DNA of 64,000 nt from Monodelphis domestica (lineage: Eukaryota > Chordata > Mammalia > Didelphimorphia > Didelphidae). The translations under genes were made by a program, and so were the position numbers. The stretch spans positions 34,361,351 through 34,425,350 of the forward strand of contig NC_077230.1 in the NCBI RefSeq assembly GCF_027887165.1. Direction: 5' to 3'. Positions 1 to 11,800 of the stretch are shown here, piece after piece. A model generated the notes under the pieces. That model was not told the DNA's origin, did no database searches, and was given only the letters and a program-made list of their open reading frames with translations. The number at the start of each line of letters is the position of its first letter. The first letter of the stretch is position 1.

Positions 1-2406
1 TCGTCCTATCCATGAGCAGTTAATGATTTTCCATTTGTTCAAGTCTAGTTTTAGTTGTGTGGCGAGTGTTTTGTAGTTGTGTTCATATAGTTCCTGTGTT
101 TGTCTTGGGAGGTAGATTCCTAGGTATTTTATTTTGTCTAAGGTGATTTTGAATGGGATTTCTCTTTCTAGTTCTTGCTGCTGAGCTGTGTTGGAGATAT
201 ATAGAAAAGCTGATGATTTATGTGGGTTTATTTTGTATCCTGCAACTTTGCTAAAGTTGTTGATTATTTCAATTAGCTTTTTGGTTGAATCTCTAGGATT
301 CTTTAAGTAGACCATCATGTCATCCGCAAAGAGTGATAACTTAGTCTCCTCCTTGCCTATTTTGATGCCTTCAATTCCTTTATCTTCTCTAATTGCTACT
401 GCTAGTGTTTCTAGTACAATGTCAAATAGTAGAGGTGATAATGGGCATCCTTGTTTCACTCCTGATCTTATTGGGAATGCATCTAGTTTATCCCCATTGC
501 AGATGATATTAGCTGTTGGTTTTAGATATATACTGTTTATTATTTTTAGGAATGACCCTTCTATTCCTATGCTTTCTAGTGTTTTTAATAGGAATGGGTG
601 TTGTATTTTATCAAAGGCTTTTTCTGCATCTATTGAGATAATTATGTGGTTCTTGTTAGTTTGCTTGTTGATGTGGTCAATTATGTGGATGGTTTTCCTA
701 ATGTTGAACCAGCCCTGCATCCCTGGTATAAATCCCACTTCATCATGGTGAATGATCCTTCTGATCACTTGCTGGAGTCTTTTTGCTAGTATCCTATTTA
801 AGATTTTTGCATCTATATTCATTAGGGAGATTGGCCTATAGTTTTCTTTCTCTGTTTTTGACCTGCCTGGTTTTGGAATCAGTACCATGTTTGTGTCGTA
901 AAAGGAGTTTGGTAGAACTCCTTCTTTGCTTATTATGTCAAATAGTTTGTATAGTATTGGGATTAACTGTTCTCTGAATGTTTGATAGAATTCATAGGTG
1001 AATCCATCAGGCCCTGGGGATTTTTTCTTAGGAAGTTCGTTGATGGCTTGATGGATTTCAATTTCTGATATGGGATTATTTAAGAATTCTATTTCCTCTT
1101 CTGTTAGTCTAGGCAGTTTGTATTTTTGTATATATTCATCCATTTCTCCTAAATTGGTGTATTTATTGCCATATAATTGGGCAAAGTAATTTCTAATGAT
1201 TGCCTTAATTTCCTCCTCATTGGAGGTGCTGTCCCCCTTTTCATCTTTAATGCTGTGAATTTGCTTTTCTTCCTTCCTTTTTTTAATTAGATTGACCAGT
1301 ACTTTGTCTATTTTGTTTGTTTTTTCAAAGTACCAGCTTCTTGTCTTATTTATTAAATCAATAGTTCTATCACTTTCGATTTTATTAATTTCTCCCTTAA
1401 TTTTTAGGATTTCTAATTTGGTTTTCTGCTGGGGGTTTTTAATTTGATCGCTTTCGAGTTTTTTCAATTGCATTTCCAATTGATTGATCTCTGCTCTCCC
1501 TTGTTTGTTAATATAAGCTTTCAGGGATATGAATTTGCCTCTGATTACCGCTTTGGCTGCATCCCAAAAGGTTTGAAAGGATGTTTTGCCATTGTCATTT
1601 TCCTCGATGAAATTATTAATTGTTTCTATGATTTCTTCTTTAACTAAAGGGTTTTGGAGTATCATATTGTTTAATTTCCAATTGGTTTTAGATTTGGTTT
1701 TCCATGTACCATTACTAATCATTATTTTTATTGCCTTGTGATCTGAGAAGGCTGCATTCATTATTTCTGCTTTTTTGCATTTGTGTGCTATGTTTCTGTG
1801 ACCTAATGTATGGTCAATTTTTGTGAATGTGCCATGTGGTGCTGAGAAGAAGGTGTATTCCTTTTTATCCCTATTTATTTTTCTCCATATGTCTATTAAT
1901 TCTAATTTTTCTAAGATTTCATTCACTTCTTTTACCTCTTTCTTATTTATTTTTGGATTTGATTTATCTAAATTTGATAATGGTTGGTTTAAGTCTCCCA
2001 CTAGTATGGTTTTATTGTCTATTTCTTCCTTCAATTCTCCTAGTTTCTCCATTAGAAATTTGGGTGCTATATTATTTGGTGCATACATGTTGATTAATGA
2101 TATTTCCTCGTTGTCTAGAGTCCCTTTTAACAAAATATAATTACCTTCCCTATCCCTTTTGATCAGGTCTATTTTTGCATTGGCTTTATCAGATATCATG
2201 ATTACCACTCCTGCCTTCTTTCTATCAGTTGAGGCCCAGAAGGTCTTACTCCATCCTTTAATTCTGACCTTGTGGGTGTCAACCCGCCTCATGTGTGTTT
2301 CTTGAAGACAACATATGGTAGGGTTTTGGATTCTAATCCATTCTTCTATTCGTCTACGTTTTATGGGTGAGTTCATCCCATTCACGTTCAAAGTTATGAT
2401 TGTCAT
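1..2406 (-). CDS. L1 ORF2p, endonuclease-reverse transcriptase (3'-partial)
   Basis: ORF2p nicks genomic DNA and reverse-transcribes the L1 RNA at the nick. I translated the minus strand from the ATG at 2404-2406 to base 1 line by line and found no stop in about 802 codons. The APE-type endonuclease is N-terminal: IITLNVNG near residue 3, CLQETH near 32, MYAPN near 85, VGDLN near 115 and a C-terminal SDHKAI near 180. The reverse transcriptase follows, with [28 protein letters not shown], a [10 protein letters not shown] motif and the catalytic FADD at about residue 691 (plus-strand coordinates near 330). The Cys-rich C-terminus lies outside the window. The start gives [10 protein letters not shown], the usual L1 ORF2 opening. 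Whether the complete protein is intact cannot be judged from this window. Confidence 0.92.
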   Translation of the reverse strand, partial: MTIITLNVNGMNSPIKRRRIEEWIRIQNPTICCLQETHMRRVDTHKVRIKGWSKTFWASTDRKKAGVVIMISDKANAKIDLIKRDREGNYILLKGTLDNEEISLINMYAPNNIAPKFLMEKLGELKEEIDNKTILVGDLNQPLSNLDKSNPKINKKEVKEVNEILEKLELIDIWRKINRDKKEYTFFSAPHGTFTKIDHTLGHRNIAHKCKKAEIMNAAFSDHKAIKIMISNGTWKTKSKTNWKLNNMILQNPLVKEEIIETINNFIEENDNGKTSFQTFWDAAKAVIRGKFISLKAYINKQGRAEINQLEMQLKKLESDQIKNPQQKTKLEILKIKGEINKIESDRTIDLINKTRSWYFEKTNKIDKVLVNLIKKRKEEKQIHSIKDEKGDSTSNEEEIKAIIRNYFAQLYGNKYTNLGEMDEYIQKYKLPRLTEEEIEFLNNPISEIEIHQAINELPKKKSPGPDGFTYEFYQTFREQLIPILYKLFDIISKEGVLPNSFYDTNMVLIPKPGRSKTEKENYRPISLMNIDAKILNRILAKRLQQVIRRIIHHDEVGFIPGMQGWFNIRKTIHIIDHINKQTNKNHIIISIDAEKAFDKIQHPFLLKTLESIGIEGSFLKIINSIYLKPTANIICNGDKLDAFPIRSGVKQGCPLSPLLFDIVLETLAVAIREDKGIEGIKIGKEETKLSLFADDMMVYLKNPRDSTKKLIEIINNFSKVAGYKINPHKSSAFLYISNTAQQQELEREIPFKITLDKIKYLGIYLPRQTQELYEHNYKTLATQLKLDLNKWKIINCSWIGR

Positions 2407-2957
2407 TTGTGGACTCCCTGGCATTTTGATTGCCTTCCCTAATTCTAACCTTTTCTTCTTCAGCTCTACCTTTTAGTCCAGTGATTTACTTTGAATCAGT
2501 GCCCCTTGTCCCCTCCCTTGATGTTTCCCTTTTTAGTCCCTACCTTTTTGTTCCCTTCCCTCCCCCCTCTCTTTCCCTCCCTTTTTGTTCTCCCTCTCCT
2601 CCTCCCCACCTTGGTTTTCCCTTCTCCTTACCCTTGTTGGGTAAGATAGAATTCAAGATCCCAATGGATCTGGATGTTTTTCCCTCTCAGAGTTGATTTC
2701 CCTGAGATTGAGGTTTAAGTAAACCCCCCCTTCTCTCTTCCTCTCCTTCTTATAGGAGTTTTCTTCCCCTCCCCTTCCCATGTGAATCTTTGTGTGAGAA
2801 CGATTATTCTATTTGGTCTTTCTTTACCCCCTATTTATACATTACATTTTCCCCACATGTTAGTATACATAGATTGATATAAATGTAGTCCTTATAGAAG
2901 AGAGTTTGAGTAAAAGAAGAAGATGACATTTTTCCCCTTTCCTTAATATTTACCTTT
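2407..2957 (-). other. L1 inter-ORF spacer, purine-rich on the coding strand
   Basis: About 550 bases separate ORF1 and ORF2. The plus strand is a run of C/T-rich tracts (2500-2620 especially), so the L1 RNA is A/G-rich here. No ORF belongs to it. The length far exceeds the short spacer of human L1. The same kind of purine-rich stretch recurs in the L1 at 28560-31160, so it appears to be a family trait. Confidence 0.75.
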
Positions 2958-3881
2958 TCAGGTATTCCTTGCTCTTTGATTTTCGGTATCAAACTTTCCA
3001 CAGAGCTCTGGTCTTTTCTTTGCAAAAAGTTGGAAGTCTTCTATTTTGTTGAATGCCCATACTTTCCCTTGGAAGTATATAGTCAGTTTTGCTGGGTAGC
3101 TGATTCTTGGTTGGAGACCCAGTTCTCTTGCCTTTCTGAAGATCATGTTCCATGTCTTACGATCATTCAGAGTAGAACTTGCAAGGTCTTGTGTGACCCT
3201 GATTGGTATTCCTTTATATCTAAATTGTCTTTATCTGGCTTCCTGTAGGATTTTTTCTTTTGTTTGATAGCTTTGGAATTTGGCAATTACATTCCTGGGA
3301 GTTGTCTTTTGGGGGTTTAGTGTAGAAGGTGTTCTGTGAGCTCTGTCAGTGGCTGTATTGCCCCCTTGTTCTAGAATCTCTGGGCAATTTTCTTTGATTA
3401 TATCTTGTATCACCATGTCCAGTTTGGTGTTTATTTCTGGCTTTTCTGGGAGTCCAATTATTCTTAAATTTTCTCTTCTCCCTCTATTTTCCAGATCTAT
3501 CACCTTGTCGGTGAGATATTTTATGTTCTCTTCTAATTTCTTGGTGTTTTGGCTTTGCTTTATTAGTTCTTGCTTTAAAGCCTGGTTTTCTTTTACAGTT
3601 TGGTTAAACTGGTTTTGTAGATGCATGAATTTCTTTTGCATTATTTCCCACTTTTCCTCCCAGAGGGCTTCCATCTTTTTGGTCGTTTCTGATTCAAATT
3701 CTTCATGGGTTTGTGGAGAGTTTCTATTTCCTTTGGAAGATTTTGGAGAATTTTCTTGTATATCTTCTTCTATCTGCTCTGTATTTTGTATTTTGGCTCC
3801 ATAGAATGTGTCCAAAGTCGCCCCTTTCTTCTTATTTTTCTTGGTATTTTGGGGCTTCTGTGCTTCTGTGGAGTTTGTCAT
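2958..3881 (-). pseudogene. L1 ORF1p, RNA-binding chaperone, one in-frame stop
   Basis: ORF1p is the trimeric RNA-binding chaperone of the L1 particle. The reading frame runs from ATG at 3881 to TGA at 2958, 307 codons with the internal stop, close to the usual L1 ORF1 length. An N-terminal basic, disordered part is followed by a coiled coil (about residues 70-130, EALWEEKWEIMQKKF onward). Next come the RRM (DLENRGRRENLRIIGLPE) and the C-terminal domain (PRISYPAKLTIYFQGK). A TAA at 3231-3233 interrupts the frame at codon 217, just after EKILQEAR; the frame is otherwise continuous on both sides. A single substitution in a Lys or Glu codon would explain it. This copy therefore probably makes a truncated ORF1p lacking the C-terminal domain. 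Confidence 0.9.
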
Positions 3882-4576
3882 CTCTGAATGTGGAGGATTA
3901 GCTTTTCTTGTCTCTGTCTGGTGATCAGAGGCTTTAGTCCTGGGCAGATGTTGGTTCTATGAGCTTTCCCTGGGTTAAACTGAATATGCCTCACTGGAAC
4001 TGGAATGGAAGGGTCGGACCACGAGGCCACACTCTCCCCCTGGCTCACTTTCCGGAAGTTGCCTTCAGAATCGCTGGCCGTGAGGCTGTTTCGTCGGCCT
4101 GCGGGGGGATGGGCTGCAGCTTCCCCAAGCTCCGAGGGCATGGACTTTCACTGAGACTTGGATAGCAGGATCCAGCCGGTGAGGCTGTCTTGCCCGCCCT
4201 GAGGGTTGCTGTTGTTTCGACCAGCTCTCTGCAGCGGAAGCCCCAGGCAGTAACTTTCACTGGGACTCGGATAGAAGGCCCTGAGGGTTGTTGTTCCGAG
4301 GACCCTGCTCTCTGAGCCCAGCTGGGCTGCGGCTTCCGGGAGCCTTGGACTCTGCTCTCCTACCCCTGAGGTCCGAGTGATCTCGGGTTCTGGCTTTTGA
4401 GGGGGGCCATACCTTTTGATCCGGGTTCAGGTCCAGGAGGAGGGTTCCCAGGGTCTGTGCTGTTGATCGTTTTGAATTTCGGCACCTTAGGAGTTTATAG
4501 TTTGAGATCGGTTGGGAAGGGTTTTCCGGAGATCTGAACTTTAGCTTTCTCTAAGCTGCCATCTTAACCAGAAGTC
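3882..4576 (-). promoter_or_regulatory. L1 5'UTR / internal promoter with repeated monomer
   Basis: This GC-rich block is unlike its AT-rich surroundings and sits upstream of ORF1. A segment beginning ACTTTCACTG and containing GGATAG then CCCTGAGGGTTG occurs twice, near 4145 and 4252, about 107 bases apart. That resembles monomeric L1 promoters of rodents. The extreme 5' end carries AAGATGGC, a YY1-type core that positions L1 transcription starts in primates. Promoter activity is inferred. Confidence 0.8.
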
Positions 4577-5514
4577 ATCCTGTAATCCTTTCTATTTTGT
4601 TTTATGCATCTAATTTTTTTTTTCTTGGAAAAGGTCTTCACCACATTACTAAAGGAGTTAATGACACAAAATAGGTTAAGAGTTTCTGGAATAAAAGATC
4701 ACTAAGGTTCTTCCAAACTATAAATTTCTTGATCTATGCTGCTATAATTTTTTTCTGATTTCATAGGCACATTAACGGAATATATTTTCCATGTCTACCT
4801 TTTTCTTTACATATTACATACTTACTATTGTTACTCTATAATATTACATATTATAATAAATACTTTATACTACATTATTATATCTGAAAAGTTGGCCAAC
4901 TTCAGCCTTTACTCTTTCTATAGTGATAAAGTAGAGAACAAGGAATACAAGATGAAAGCATGTGATAGATCTATTGTGAATTGACTGTATGTTCATCAAA
5001 TGAGAGAACAAATGGAGCACTTTCAAAATCAGAAGAAGCAAAGCAATAAAGAAGTACTGAATTTTCTGGTGATAAACTAAGAAGTAAGAAATTTTTTGAA
5101 ATGAATAAAACTTATGGCTTCAGATGTCTAAGTGCCTAGAGTATGAATACTTTCAGTAGAGTAAGGACCCTGGTATTCCTGTGAGAAGTACATAGGACAT
5201 GTGGCATTGCTACAGCAATTTCCTCTGGCTCCCATAGGGCAGTTGAAGCAAAATGATAAAAAGGCAACAAGGTTTTTTGTTTTTTGTCAGGTTGTGTGTG
5301 AAAAATTAGAATATAGTTAATATTTTTAGTTGGTTTTGATCTCTAATATAACAGAGAAGGATAAAGGACAATAAGATTCTACCACACTGGAATTCTCTTG
5401 CCTTGCAGAAATTGGAAAAGGAAAAAAAGATGTTGAGGATGATAAAAGAACATAGCTAGGTTGAGGAAGACTGTCAGATGATATCCAGGTCTGAAAATGA
5501 TTTTATTTTTGGAC
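4577..5514. other. AT-rich unique sequence, no gene recognised
   Basis: About 940 bases lie between the L1 5' end and the start of detectable homology to copy B. I see no exon, repeat family or long ORF. It would contain the upstream region or promoter of copy A if transcription starts close to exon 1, but no TATA or CpG cluster is evident. Confidence 0.5.
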
Positions 5515-5766
5515 AATACAAAGGATAGACTTAACGCTGGAAAAACTGCATCCATTGTGCCTCATACCTCCTAGCATAAACATTACTTGGGGTATATCTA
5601 CATAGGATATTCCTTTAGAATTCCTCCCCCTTACATTAGACACACTACTGATTTTTTCATCTCAAATTTAACAGGAAGGAGCAAATATGAACACATGTGA
5701 TACTTGAAGAAGAGAAAATTATTCTTGTGCAAGGAGCTTGATATATTTTAATCTTCTCTGAAAAAA

Positions 5767-5821
5767 ATGATGCAAAGAAGAGTCCAACAATTAGATTTAT
5801 TTTCTTGTCAAATAGACAAAG
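5767..5821 (+). CDS. Copy A exon 1: PDZ first strand ([18 protein letters not shown])
   Basis: 55 nt, ending phase 1 at AAAG followed by GTAAGC. Tandem ATG codons open the frame, and a TAA lies in frame 18 bases upstream, so translation could start here. A pyrimidine-poor acceptor (CTTGTGCAAG) at 5733 would make the exon start at 5734. The residues align with the opening strand of neurabin PDZ domains (RVERLELFPVELEK). The same exon, donor and ATG pair occur in copy B at 58444, which supports a real exon. It is too short for ordinary ORF detection. Confidence 0.75.
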
Positions 5822-8800
5822 GTAAGCATTAACTTTATGATTGCTTATTTCATATGTATAGTATTCTTTAAGCATTTTTCTATTTTTGTAAAGAATCTTT
5901 TATTATAACAATAAAGGTTGAATATGGAGAATATTTTTCAAAATAAAATATTAGGAATAACCCAAATGAAGATAAAGGTATACAATTATAACTAGTAAAG
6001 ATTTTGTTATCATCACAACTATTTGCGAATGGTGTCAGAAATTTGTGAGTTATAGCAATAAGGAAAGAAAAAAATTGAGAGAATAATAAAAGCACAGTGA
6101 GAATAAAATTATTAGCTATTATAGATATGAGTCTATTTATAAAACCCCAGAGAGCCAACTCCAAAAACATTCAGGATAATAAATAAATCCATAAAAGTAT
6201 TGGCATTTCTATATATTATCCACAAACCGCATAGCAGAAACAAATGGAGAAATTAAAATTTAATATGACAGAGACTGTAAAATAGTTGTAAGACTATCTA
6301 TCAAGAGAAAGCAATAATGGGGGTGAGGGTGGGGGTTGAGCCAAGACAGTGGTGAAGTTGCTACAGAGACCAATTTGATTTCTACCAAATTAAATTATGA
6401 TATAATGCCTTAAAACAAATATTATAGGAGGAGCATAATACAAAGATGGGGTGAAAACATTTTCATCCTAAAAATACTTAGGCCAAGAGGAAAGATCTGC
6501 AACAATGTAGTGGAAGTAGTGCAAAAACAGTAGAACAAGGCAGGCCCCAATGAGGAAAGAGACCTTGGATACACCTGAATCCACAACAAGGGCTTCCAGA
6601 GCTCTCAAATACAAATTGTAAAAAGAGTCAGAAAATTGATCATAAGGAGGTTACCTGGGTCCCTTTGCTGACTTGAGGGCAAGATTTTAATTTGAAAATT
6701 TTATTTAATTAGTCAATTTAGAATATTTTTCCTTGGTTACAAGAATCATGTTCCTTCCCTCCCCCCACCCCCAGTAGCCCACACGCAATTCCACTGGGTT
6801 TTTCATGTGTCCTTGATCAAATCCAATTTCCAAATTGTTGATGTTTGCACGAGGGTGATTAATTAGAGTCTACTTCCCCAATCACTTCCCCATCAACCCA
6901 TATAACCAAGTAATTGTTTTTCTTTTGTGTTTCTGCTCCCAGAGTTTTTCCTTTGGATGTGGATAGTGTTCTTTCTCATGGATCCATCTTAATTGCCCCG
7001 GATCATTGCATTTCTGCTAGTAGAGAAGTCTATTACATTCAATTGTACCACAGTGTATCAGTATCTGTATACAGTGTTCTCCTGGTTCTACTCCTCTCAC
7101 TCTGCATCAATTCCTGGAGGTCCTTCCAGTTCACATGGAATTCCTCAAGTTCATTGTTTCTTTGAGCAAATAGTATTCCATCACCAACAGATACCACAAT
7201 GTGTTCAGCCATTCACCAATTGAAGGGCATCCCCTCATATTCCAATTGTTTGCCACCTCAAAGATTGGGCTATAAATAATTTTGTATTAGTATTTTTTTT
7301 TCTTCTTATCTCTTTGGGGTATAAACCCAGAAGTGCTACAGCTGGATAAAAGGGCAGACAGACTTTTAGTGCCCTTTGGGCATAGTTCCAAATTTGAGGG
7401 CAAGATTTTTGATGCATTGCCCGTACATAGATCCAGGTAGGTAGAGAGGTAGAAGAAAAATTGAGGGGGAAAATGAGAATGGTACAGGAAAATCATGAAA
7501 AAAAATAAATGCCTTGGTGTAAAGGAGGCACAAAAAGCATTGAAGAAATTAATATTTTATAGGCCAATTCGAAAAGGGGCACAGAAATCCAATGTAGAGA
7601 AAAACTATTTAAAAAGCAGAATTGACCAAATGGAAAAAAGATATGGAAAAATGCATTGAAGAAAAGAACTTCTCAAAAGATAGCATTGGCCTTTGGAAAT
7701 ATATAAAAATTCACTGAGGAAAAGAACTTTATACAAAAACAGAATTAGAGAAATTGAAAAGCAATTACAAAAGCTTACTCAAGAAAATCATGCCTTAAAG
7801 ATAAGCAAGTGGAAACCAATAACTCCATGGGACTCTGATAATTCATAATAAGAATTCATCAATCGTCTAAAAGAGATTCTAAAATAATAACTCCCAGGAA
7901 AATTATAGCCAAATTCCAGAAAAGAGGGCAAATCAGAGGAAGAAGTGGTCTGAAACTAGCTAGAAATAAGATGAAGAGTAATATAGTAATCATAATGGTG
8001 CAAAATTTTTGGCAATTCTCTCATAAAGGCCATATTTCTAAAATATATAGAGAAATGAGATAACTATATAAGAATATAAGTGATTCCGAAATTAATAAAT
8101 GATCAAAGGATATGAACAGGAAATTCTCAGTCAAGACTAATTAAAGCTATGGTTTTGCAAAAACTGCTCTAAATCACTGCAATTTAATGCAAATTAATGC
8201 ATTTTATGCATTATTGTGAATGCAATTTATGCACAAAATGCACAAAATGCAAATTAAATTAAATGAGATACCATCCTACATCTATCAGATTAGCAGTTAT
8301 GACTGAAAAGGAAAATAACAAAACTGTAGAGGATGTGGAAAGATTGAGACGCTAAAGCATTATTGTTGGAGTTGTGAAGTGATTGAATCATTCTGGAATG
8401 CAATTTGAATCCTATGCCCAAAGAGGTATAAAGCTATACCTACCCTTTGATGTAACAATATCAGTACTAGACTATGTATTCCAAAGAGATAAAAAACCAA
8501 ATGGGTAAGGAATACACATTAAAAATATTTGAAGCAGCTTTTTGGGGAGGGACAAAGAATTTGAAAGTAAAGTGACATCCATCAATTTAGGAATGAGTGA
8601 GTAAGCTGTGGTATATGATCATAATGGAATACTATTTTGTTGACAGAGTGTTTTATTGGCTGAGGGATGGGGTGAGGGATGGGGTGAGGGAAGGAGAGAA
8701 TTCAAGATTCAAAATTATTTTTTAAATGTTGTAAATATTTTAAATGTAATTGGAGAAAAATGCATACACATTGGGACTATACATAATCATTCTCAAAATT

Positions 8801-11800
8801 CTCTTTACATAAAGACCTAATTAATTAGAAATAAATGTTAAATAAATCCTCTGAAGCCTGAATCACTATCATGAAATATAAATAGTATCTAAGTTAATAT
8901 ACTTTGCTGCCATACTTAATTAAACTATGAAAAGATTGCCTTACAATAGAGGTTAAGAAAGTAAGAAAACAATACAGTAATAAAAAGGTTAAGTATCTCA
9001 TGAGACATAATGAAAAAAAATAATAAAATGAAGTAAAGGTAGGATGTATTCCACATCTCAAAGTCCTCTACAAAGCAGACATTGTCTAATTTTTTTTATG
9101 TAGTTTAAGAAATAGATCTCTATCTCTTAATAGTTGTGTGATTCTGGCAACATCACATAACCCTGTTTGTCTCTGTTTCTTCTGTAAAATAAGAGAGAAG
9201 GAAATGGAAAACTACTCTTATTTTTGCTAAGAAAATCTGAAATCAGATCATAGAGTCAGATACAACTAATCAACAAAAAATAAAAATAAAGATCAATGAT
9301 TAACTATGGAACAGTTTAGGTGTACAACATGCCTAATCAAATGGATCTTGTATGCAACTGTTTGATAAATTCAAAGTCCTAAGAATACCAGAATCAGGAA
9401 TTACTATTTATTTAAATGCTTGAAAATTGAGAATGGATGGAGATGAGTTTTTGTACAAGTTGTCTTTAACTAGGCATACATGAACAGAGAAACTATCTAT
9501 GGAGAGACTTTAGGAGTTCTTTAACCTTGGGAGGAAAAAAAAAGTGCATGTTCATTTTCAATAACAATAACCTTTCAATGAAATTTAACATTTCAATAAC
9601 AATTTAAAAAAATTCAGTAAAATAGCACATAGGTTAGTTTAAAGAAATCTATCATACAAAAATGGTTAAGAATAGATATAAGAGAAGATTGGAGCTTAGA
9701 AGCAGCAGAAGTTCAGACCTCTAGAAAACCCTTCCTTACCCATCACAAACTGACTGCTCTAGGAGACTGAAAATCAAACCTAACAACAAGACAGAGCCAA
9801 GGAACCCTTCCACTGGGCTCAATCCAAAAGATACACCCACCCAAAAAAAAAAACAGAATCCAAGAACACTTGGGTTTAAGGGGAAGGCAGAAGGAAGGCC
9901 CCAGGACTCCTCCCACACACACACCTTGAGTGCTAAGCCTCCAGTGGCAGTGGGAACCTCTGGGCAGGCAAAGGCACTGGTCTGAAGGGTGTACCTTGAG
10001 GGCAGGGCTGTGCCAGGCTCAGAGCATCGAACACAGGAGGCAGGGAAGGAGCTGGAGAGGCAGCATTGTTATAATTAAAATGCCATAAACTGTAAGAAGT
10101 TAAAATAGTGGAAGATATAAATTGTAGTAGATATAAGAGTGGATGAGTAAATTGTGACCGTAGGAAATATGTTTTCACTACAGTGTTATGTTTTTAAATC
10201 AAATATAAGTATGTCGCCAGGGAAATATTCCCAATTATTCAAATATACCCAAGTCAGCTGGGTTTTATAGATATTTTAATTAATACAAATGAGGAATTAA
10301 AGAAAAGGAGAGAAAGAGAGAAAAAGGGGAATAATGAGAAAAAGAATAGGCCAGCCCAGGGCAGCCCTGGCCAACCCAGGCCTAAGCCCTTAAGAGAAAG
10401 ATCAGTCAGTCCTTAATCACTCACCACAAGATCTGTCCAAGCAAGGATTCTAGTGACACCAGGCTAGCATCATCTCAGCTACCTCCACCAGCTTAATCCT
10501 CCATCTGAAAATGACCGTCTGAATGAATCTGAGCTCCTATTTAAAGGGTATTTTCTCCTATGTCACCTCTCCTAAGTCCGTATATCTACCAATCACAGTA
10601 GACATTTTTCAAAGGACAGTCCATTCTTAGTTCACACCTAAGAAGGCTTTAAATTTTTGATTAAGTTCACACCAGAAAACCTCTAAGTAAGTTTCTCACC
10701 TCTTTGCTCCTTGTAAGTTCACACCCTTTGTATTATATCCAAAAATACGCATAGCTTAAGAATTTCTGTCCTACTATAAGTATGGGTTTATGTATCTTTC
10801 ATTGTTCAGCAAGGAGTTTCTCCCCCTAAAGCAGGCTTAAGTATGGGTGGAGTAGAGGTCTTCACATTCCTGATCTAACTAGAGTTCTCACATTCCTGAT
10901 CTAAGTTCTTTCATTGCTTAAATGGGGAATGGTCCCAATGGGGAATGGTCTTAAACCCAGCTTTATGAAGTAGGGTCTGGGAATTTTTTAAGGTTTACAA
11001 TCCTAACCTTATGATGTAGGGTCTGAGAATTTCTAAGGTTCGTTGGAGTAGTTAACAATATTTGGAATGGTCCTTCCCATGAAGGCTGAGTTGCTCCAGT
11101 ACGCTTAAAATTTTTAATATACACTTTGTCTCTTGGGTTCAGGTCATGAAGAGAAAAATCTAGTGGTCCAGCTTGTACTGCAGCTTCAGATTCATAAAGT
11201 TCACATAGTTTGTGCTGTAACTCCTGTATATAGGAAGCAATACTAGTATCTCCCCCTAATAGTGAGGTATATGCAGGGGAAGAAGGTTCAGCCTGTATAC
11301 GTGGATGTCCAAAAAGCATCTCAAATGGTGAGATGTGTAGGTCTCCTCTAGGCCTGCTTCTGAGATAAAATAGGGCCAGGGGGATAATTTCAGGCCATTT
11401 TAAATGTGTCTCAGTACATAGTTTTCCAATCATAGTTTTAAGTTCTTTGTTCATCCTCTCAACTTGTCTTGAGCTCTGGGGATGATATGGAACATGGAAT
11501 TTGGGAGTTATCCCCAAGCAAGAATATATCTGATTTAGGACAGAATCAGTAAAATGGCTTCCTCTATCTGAATCAATACGTGCTGGTGGTCCAAAGCAAG
11601 GAATAATTTCTTTTAAAAATATCTTAGCGACAAAATACGCTGTGGCTCTGGTCGCAGGAAATGTTTCTGGCCATCTGGTTAGTTGATCTACAATTACTAG
11701 ACAAAATTTATAAAGTCCAGCCTTTGGCATTGTTATGAAATCTATCTATAGATGTTCAAAAGGTGTGTAAGCCAAAGGACGTCCACGAAAGGCTTTTACA

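Larger units (their letters stand above)
1..4576 (-). mobile_element. Near full-length LINE-1 (marsupial L1), 3' end beyond window
   Basis: This is an autonomous non-LTR retrotransposon read right to left. It has a 5'UTR (about 3882-4576), ORF1 (2958-3881), a purine-rich spacer (2407-2957) and ORF2 (2406 to the window edge). The 5' end is marked by a GACTTCTGGTTAAGATGGC start containing a YY1-like core. The same type of start is seen at the L1 end near 14053. The 3'UTR, poly(A) tail and 3' target-site duplication lie left of the window, so insertion age cannot be read from flanks. ORF2 is uninterrupted over about 800 codons, so the copy is young. It is the best preserved L1 here. Confidence 0.93.

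Noticed and set aside
317-751. Long plus-strand ORF at the window start
   Set aside because: It is the antisense shadow of L1 ORF2, which is open on the minus strand across the same bases. The same holds for the plus-strand ORFs at 783-3901.
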